Shown: positions 12,492 to 16,205 of the stretch, in pieces
How the letters are laid out: the number at the start of each line of letters is the position of its first letter
Position numbering within the stretch: position 1 is the stretch's first letter
Assembly (NCBI GenBank): GCA_913773825.1
Contig: CAJYHH010000085.1
Location: forward strand, 1-16,205
Length of the DNA stretch: 16,205 nt
Direction of reading: 5' to 3'
DNA from: Candidatus Sericytochromatia bacterium
Lineage (GTDB): Bacteria; Cyanobacteriota; Sericytochromatia; UBA7694
Program-made: the position numbers and the translations under genes
Notes under the pieces: model-generated
What the model was told of the DNA's origin: nothing
The model's input: only the letters and a program-made list of their open reading frames with translations
Database searches by the model: none

Positions 12492-13088
12492 ATGCAAACT
12501 CTGAATAAAATTCTATTAGGTAGTTTAGCGGCGGCCGCGTTATTTGCAGGTTTTTCTCTGACAGCTCAACCGGATCAGGTCCTGGCAGCCCAAAAATCCG
12601 CAAAGGGCAATTGCCCCTCGCTGTTAAATCACACGCTGAATGGGATTGATGGCAAGCCAAAAAATCTTTGCCAATATCAGGGCAAAGTGGTGATGATTGT
12701 TAATACTGCCAGTTTCTGTGGCTTTACACCCCAGTACAAAGAACTTCAGGGTCTCTACGATCGTTATCGCGGTCAAGGATTAGTGATATTAGGCTTTCCG
12801 GCCAATAACTTTGCTAATCAGGAACCCAATAGCGACGCCGAAATCGCCAAGTTCTGCAAAGATAATTACAGCGTCAGCTTCCCGATGTTTGCCAAAACCC
12901 CCGTTGTGGGTGCTCAGGCTAACCCACTGTTTAAACAGCTGACTCAGAAAACCGGTAAATCGCCAGTCTGGAATTTTCATAAGTATCTGATTGATCGCAA
13001 AGGCAATCAGGTTCAGAGCTTTGACAGCAGTGTAAAACCCCAGAGTGATCAAGTGCGTCAAGCAATTGAGCGCATGCTGAAACAGTAA
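12492..13088 (+). CDS. Exported glutathione peroxidase-family protein, 198 aa
   Basis: A signal peptide (about residues 1-33, ending VLAA) precedes a complete glutathione-peroxidase fold. NTASFCGFTPQY carries the peroxidatic Cys76, a Cys form and not selenocysteine. FPANNFANQEPNSDAEI gives Gln110, and WNFHKYLIDRKG gives Trp160 and Asn161, completing the catalytic tetrad. Cys122 in KFCKDNY matches the resolving Cys of thioredoxin-dependent members (yeast Gpx3 Cys82 type), so a thioredoxin-like reductant is more likely than glutathione. It reduces peroxides; the signal peptide places it in the periplasm, whereas most bacterial homologues are cytoplasmic. AAGGGGG lies 7 bases before the ATG. It converges on the acidic lipoprotein gene with a 33-base gap. 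Confidence 0.93.
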   Translation: MQTLNKILLGSLAAAALFAGFSLTAQPDQVLAAQKSAKGNCPSLLNHTLNGIDGKPKNLCQYQGKVVMIVNTASFCGFTPQYKELQGLYDRYRGQGLVILGFPANNFANQEPNSDAEIAKFCKDNYSVSFPMFAKTPVVGAQANPLFKQLTQKTGKSPVWNFHKYLIDRKGNQVQSFDSSVKPQSDQVRQAIERMLKQ

Positions 13089-13121
13089 AGCGGCTGTTTA
13101 TCTGAGGATGATTTGAAAGAT

Positions 13122-13532
13122 TTAGCGAGCCAGTCCTGAAATGGCTTGGCTGAGAGCATCGAGTTTATCAGAGAGGGCAGCGGTGGGATCCATGTCTTCA
13201 GTGTCAGAACCTGCTTCAGAAGACTCTTCGTTTTCTTCAGCTGTTTCTTCGCTGCTTTCCTCAGTGGTTTCTTCAGTGCTCTGTTCTTCAGCCGCTTCTT
13301 TGACAATCGCTTTGCCATCGGGGCTGGCCGTTTCGGGCTCAGGGGCCGTGTAAAAATACTTATACTCGCCACCAGTCTGCAGGGTATAGCGGTTTTGAGC
13401 CGCTAAATCCTGAACCACTTTGCCTGAGCTGTCGCGCTGGGGAAGATTATAAGCGCGGTAGATGTCTGATGTGCCCCGGCCACAGCCGGTGAAAGCGAGA
13501 AGAGCCAAAAGTACAAACAGAGGGCGTTTCAT
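13122..13532 (-). CDS. Acidic lipoprotein, 136 aa, function unknown
   Basis: The N-terminus MKRPLFVLLALLAFTGC is a lipoprotein signal with lipobox FTGC, so mature Cys17 is lipidated. Residues 18-65 contain a short Tyr-rich segment (YTLQTGGEYKYFYTAPEPE). Residues 75-115 are a Glu/Ser/Thr low-complexity tract, strongly acidic and probably disordered. Residues 116-136 form a possible short helix (AALSDKLDALSQAISGLA). No known domain is recognised. AAGGA lies 9-10 bases before the ATG. The acidic tract opens alternative frames on both strands here, but only this frame has a signal peptide and ribosome site. It is convergent with the peroxidase gene and divergent from the APP1-like gene. Confidence 0.8.
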   Translation of the reverse strand: MKRPLFVLLALLAFTGCGRGTSDIYRAYNLPQRDSSGKVVQDLAAQNRYTLQTGGEYKYFYTAPEPETASPDGKAIVKEAAEEQSTEETTEESSEETAEENEESSEAGSDTEDMDPTAALSDKLDALSQAISGLAR

Positions 13533-13852
13533 GCCAGGGCATCCTTTTTCTGAAGTCTGACTATTTAGTGCTTAAGCAATCAATAGATGCAGATTAAATC
13601 TAGATAAACATATAGACAATTTAAAGTTAAAACTTGTCTGGATTTTTAGGCTAAATGAATGTTTGGCTGAACTGAACATACGATCTGGATAAGATATTTA
13701 CACCGGCAGGGTTTAACAAAGGGCAAAAAGCCCTGTAAAATCTGCATTAATCCCTATTTTAACGGGCTTGTCCCTACTCGCTAGAATCTTTACAGATCGG
13801 GTGATTTGGGCTTAAAACAAAATAGGCTATTAGCAACAGAAAGAGATATTGC
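13533..13852. other. 320-base divergent intergenic region, AT-rich with short palindromes
   Basis: This region separates the acidic lipoprotein (-) and APP1-like (+) genes. It holds short perfect palindromes: AGATT-A-AATCT (13591-13601) and AAGTT-AA-AACTT (13624-13635). It also holds the promoter described at 13713-13741. I see no small gene and no RNA structure with a terminator. Confidence 0.5.
13713..13741 (+). promoter_or_regulatory. Near-consensus promoter TTAACA-N17-TAAAAT with a palindrome in its spacer
   Basis: The -35 TTAACA (13713-13718) and -10 TAAAAT (13736-13741) each match sigma70 consensus at five of six positions, with a 17-base spacer. The palindrome AGGGC-AAAAA-GCCCT (13720-13734) fills almost all of the spacer, a classic place for a repressor. 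The predicted start near 13748 gives a leader of about 105 bases to the GTG at 13853. Confidence 0.6.
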
Positions 13853-15034
13853 GTGTCGGACCGCTTGTTAAATGAAGATGAAGTACCTGAACCGGACCTG
13901 CTCAAAGCACTTGAAGCAGAACTGAGGTCTGATCCAGCTGCTGATGCCGAACTTGATGAGCTGAAAGATCAAGAACTCGCGGATGATGACTTAGCCGATG
14001 ATGAATTGATTGTGATGGATGTTGAAGACGCCAAGCTGGCGCCAGGACGTCCCCGGCGTAAAATTTTGCGGCGTCGCATTCGCATGGTCATGATTGATGT
14101 TTATGATGGTTATGGTACATCAGAACGTCTACGCGTCAGAGGCCGACTCTTTTTTAAACGACGAGCTGATGAGGTGGCTGAAACAGACAGCCGTTTCCGT
14201 AATCTCGTGAATACCTCACGTCGCTTTGTGGTGAATGAAGCTGAGAAAGTCTGGGTGCAGGTTCAGTTGAGGGAGAAAGTCTGTGAAGTACAGACCGATC
14301 ATGAGGGCTTGTTTGAAGCCGTCTTTGAAGACATTGGCAATATTCCCTATGGCGTGCACTCTGTGACTGTCACCTTAGCAACCCGAAACCGCCGGCGGAT
14401 GCAGGCTGAACCTGGGATTGGGCATTTTATTCTGCACCATGTTGATTCTGATCGAGTCGGGATTATTTCAGATATTGACGATACGATTCTGATGACGGGC
14501 GCCACGAGTAAAGTCAGATTGCTTCGCAACGTCTTTTTAAGCAATTACAAAACCCAGGGTGCTGTAGACGGTATGAGCGATATTTATCGCGCGATTCATT
14601 ACGGACCAGAGGGTGATGGGTACGATGCGACTCACTATGTCTCAAGCAGTCCAGATAACCTGTATAGCCGTATCAATATGTTTTTGGACTATCGTCAATT
14701 TCCGTCAGGCTCAATTGATCTTAAAAATCTTGGCCTGCGTAAGGGTTCTGACTCACTGTTTGACCATGAAAAATATAAACATGGCCGGATTAAGCGCATT
14801 TTTGAAACTTATCCTAAACGGCGTTTTGTGCTGTTTGGTGACAGTGGTGAACATGATCCCGAAATTTACCGCCGCATTGCTCGGGATCACCCTAGTCAAA
14901 TTATGGCAATTTATATTCACAACGTGACTCAGGATAATCCCTACAGTTCTCGCTTTGAAGGCCAGATGCTGTTTACTTCGATTGATAAAGTGCGTCGGGA
15001 TTTGCTGCGTCGCGGCTTAATTTATTCTGAGTGA
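13853..15034 (+). CDS. APP1-like phosphatidate phosphatase domain protein (DUF2183/PF09949), 393 aa
   Basis: The catalytic part (about residues 200-365) has GIISDIDDTIL (HAD-type DxDxT: Asp207, Asp209, Thr211), HYVSSSPDNLY (motif II, Ser264-266) and FVLFGDSGEHDPEIY (Asp330, Asp335). This is the signature of the APP1/LNS2-related DUF2183 family; yeast App1 is a magnesium-dependent phosphatidate phosphatase. Residues 70-190 form the beta-rich domain often found N-terminal to it in bacteria (VMIDVYDGYGTSERLRVRGR). Residues 1-60 are unusually acidic, and a basic stretch RPRRKILRRRIR (66-77) follows. There is no signal peptide, so it is cytoplasmic or membrane-associated through the basic patch. 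The start is GTG with AAGAGA 6 bases upstream. Its last 13 bases overlap the convergent calpain-like gene. Confidence 0.9.
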   Translation: MSDRLLNEDEVPEPDLLKALEAELRSDPAADAELDELKDQELADDDLADDELIVMDVEDAKLAPGRPRRKILRRRIRMVMIDVYDGYGTSERLRVRGRLFFKRRADEVAETDSRFRNLVNTSRRFVVNEAEKVWVQVQLREKVCEVQTDHEGLFEAVFEDIGNIPYGVHSVTVTLATRNRRRMQAEPGIGHFILHHVDSDRVGIISDIDDTILMTGATSKVRLLRNVFLSNYKTQGAVDGMSDIYRAIHYGPEGDGYDATHYVSSSPDNLYSRINMFLDYRQFPSGSIDLKNLGLRKGSDSLFDHEKYKHGRIKRIFETYPKRRFVLFGDSGEHDPEIYRRIARDHPSQIMAIYIHNVTQDNPYSSRFEGQMLFTSIDKVRRDLLRRGLIYSE

Positions 15035-16149
15035 GCAATTTGCTCAGCGAGCAGCTGAGGTTTTGGTTCAGTTAAATCTGTTGATCCAGAAAGCGTGATT
15101 CTGGCCACACCCAGATGACCAAAATAGGTGGCAAAAGCCTGCATTGGGACAGTCAGAGACTGTTCAGGACTTGAGCTTAAAGACTCCCCCTGAGCGTTAC
15201 GAGGGCTGTCCTGCCCCTGGGCCCGCAGCAGTTTAACGCTATCAGAATCTGCTTCATAAGCGATTAAAGCATAAGCTTCTGCTAAAAGCTGACCGTCTGC
15301 AGAGACTGGCTGTAACCAAGGGTACTGATTGCCTGCTGCGACTAAGACTTGTCCGGCAGCCAGACTGTCAATCATGACCTGACGCAGTCCTTTGACAGGG
15401 GTTAAAGCCGTATCGTAAAGCTCAGCCGGATGGCCGCAGAGTAATTCTAAAGCCTGAGCCAGTAAGGGGCCTGGGCCGTTATCAGCATCAGCATAGGCGT
15501 CCGGGCAGACTGCTGCTGCAGCTTTTTCGATCAGTACGGGGCCCATCTGGCTGCCGCCTGCAAAAACCAATTGTTCAATCTGAGTGGGAGCGTTGACGTT
15601 AAGGGCAGGGCAGCCAGGAAAGACAACTAAATAATCCGGGCCATCCGTCTGAATCAGATTCTGTAAATATTCAGGATCACGCTGACTCAAAGCCTGCATG
15701 ACCGCTAAGAGGCTACCGTTACCGGCCAAGCCAGTAGCAAGGGTTAACGTGTCTGATGGTGCTTGAGCTGTTTTAAGACTGCGAGCATAAACAAACAGAG
15801 ATTCAATCTGGCCGGGCGCCACGGTACGCAGTAGAGCTTCAAAGCTTTGTTCATTTAATGACCACTGTAAACAGCCGCTAAAGGTGCTTTCCAATCGGCA
15901 GAGCAGGCGATAAAGCACAGCCTGGGCAATGATGAGCGCGTGATCTTGTTCTTGGGGATTTTTCAGCAGTCTTTGTTTGAGATCAGCAAGGCTTTCAGCA
16001 CTTGTTGCGGACAGTCTGTCATAGACGCGGCGTAAAAGCTGAATCCATTCACTACCAGGAAAAGGACTGCTGCTTGAAGCAAAAGAACGGGTCCGGGTAC
16101 GAGCTGGCAAAACTGGCGTGATGGCAGAGAGCGGCAGGGCATGGCCCAT
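15022..16149 (-). CDS. Calpain-like (peptidase C2 fold) protein with degenerate active site, 375 aa
   Basis: The region from residue 130 to 350 follows the calpain protease-core pattern block by block. ATGLAGNGSLLAVMQALSQR stands where calpains have GDCWFLAALxxLA, then come DGPDYLVVFPG, PVLIEKAAAAVC (calpain WxxLLEKAYAKL), AELLCGH-type and GQVLVAAGN segments, EAYALIAYEA (calpain HAYxVxGY), VKLLRAQG (calpain VKLRNPWG), and VPMQAFATYFGHLGVARI (calpain end: xFxxxFxxLxIxRL). All three catalytic positions appear changed: Cys to Gly145 (Ser146 next), His to Glu291, and Asn to Arg309 or Ala310. It is therefore probably a non-catalytic scaffold or inhibitor-like relative. Residues 1-130 are unassigned, with a Ser/Pro-rich start and helices. 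GGAGG lies 6 bases before the ATG. There is no signal peptide. The assignment rests on motif reading only. Confidence 0.65.
   Translation of the reverse strand: MGHALPLSAITPVLPARTRTRSFASSSSPFPGSEWIQLLRRVYDRLSATSAESLADLKQRLLKNPQEQDHALIIAQAVLYRLLCRLESTFSGCLQWSLNEQSFEALLRTVAPGQIESLFVYARSLKTAQAPSDTLTLATGLAGNGSLLAVMQALSQRDPEYLQNLIQTDGPDYLVVFPGCPALNVNAPTQIEQLVFAGGSQMGPVLIEKAAAAVCPDAYADADNGPGPLLAQALELLCGHPAELYDTALTPVKGLRQVMIDSLAAGQVLVAAGNQYPWLQPVSADGQLLAEAYALIAYEADSDSVKLLRAQGQDSPRNAQGESLSSSPEQSLTVPMQAFATYFGHLGVARITLSGSTDLTEPKPQLLAEQIAHSE
15032..15046. terminator. Inverted repeat at the overlapping 3' ends
   Basis: TGAGCAA-T-TTGCTCA is a perfect palindrome with 7-bp arms. It covers the end of the APP1-like gene and the last codons of the calpain-like gene. 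It has no T-run on either side, so a terminator role is weakly supported. Confidence 0.25.
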
Positions 16150-16205
16150 GGGGAGCCTCCAGACTTAGACTGGCCTGACGGGACAAACATTTCATTTATC
16201 AGGCT

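Noticed and set aside
13058..13406. Lys/Arg-rich frame on the minus strand and Ser-rich frames on the plus strand over the acidic lipoprotein
   Set aside because: They are by-products of the GAA/GAG/TCT-rich tract. Only the 13122-13532 frame has a lipoprotein signal and ribosome site.
15963..16190. 75-aa minus-strand frame overlapping the start of the calpain-like gene
   Set aside because: The calpain-like frame has a GGAGG site 6 bases from its ATG and a recognisable fold; this frame has neither.

Overview
The window looks like bacterial chromosome from a Gram-negative-type (diderm) organism of moderate GC. The evidence is several Sec signal peptides and lipoprotein boxes, Shine-Dalgarno sites of the GGAG/AGG type, sigma70-like promoters, and a tRNA gene without an encoded CCA end. 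No taxonomic marker gene is present, so I do not name a lineage. I see no integrase, transposase, plasmid or CRISPR signature. The content is scattered housekeeping enzymes mixed with poorly characterised envelope and structural proteins.

Layout. Bases 1-110 hold the 5' end of a J-domain (DnaJ-like) gene leaving the window on the minus strand. tRNA-Gln(UUG) at 293-364 has its own extended -10 promoter and a terminator. A small Kazal-type lipoprotein (491-709, +) faces a secreted TPR protein (about 804-1808, -). Exodeoxyribonuclease III (1919-2704, -) is divergent from a MerR-like helix-turn-helix/coiled-coil protein (2802-3464, +). That gene converges on a homocysteine S-methyltransferase-family gene (3468-4274, -), whose 5' end is frameshifted at a heptamer tandem repeat. 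Upstream of it lie pterin-4a-carbinolamine dehydratase (4450-4947, -, with an in-frame hydrophobic N-terminal extension) and a secreted HAD phosphatase of FCP1/NIF type (4944-6086, -). These two overlap by ATGA and probably form an operon.

The 514-base gap at 6087-6600 is not empty. It holds two helically phased ATTGTAAA boxes, a near-consensus promoter (TTGATT-N17-TACAAT) and, about 70 bases past the predicted start, a 12-bp perfect hairpin followed by a T-run. This fits a small RNA of roughly 100 nt or an attenuated leader. Downstream is the dominant feature of the window, a 1566-1569-residue coiled-coil protein (6601-11310, +). A single-pass membrane protein with a long Gln/Asn/Ser/Thr-rich linker follows 34 bases later (11345-12403, +). 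These two probably form an envelope or cell-structure unit of unknown function.

The last part has a secreted glutathione peroxidase (12492-13088, +), an acidic lipoprotein (13122-13532, -), an APP1/DUF2183 phosphatidate phosphatase-like protein (13853-15034, +) with a promoter carrying a palindrome in its spacer, and a calpain-fold protein (15022-16149, -) whose catalytic residues all appear to be replaced. The last two genes overlap tail to tail by 13 bases.

The strongest candidates for something undescribed are the giant coiled-coil protein and its membrane partner, with a weak 98-137-residue modular pattern in the rod; the candidate RNA upstream of them; the calpain-like pseudoenzyme; and the heptamer-repeat frameshift in the methyltransferase gene.
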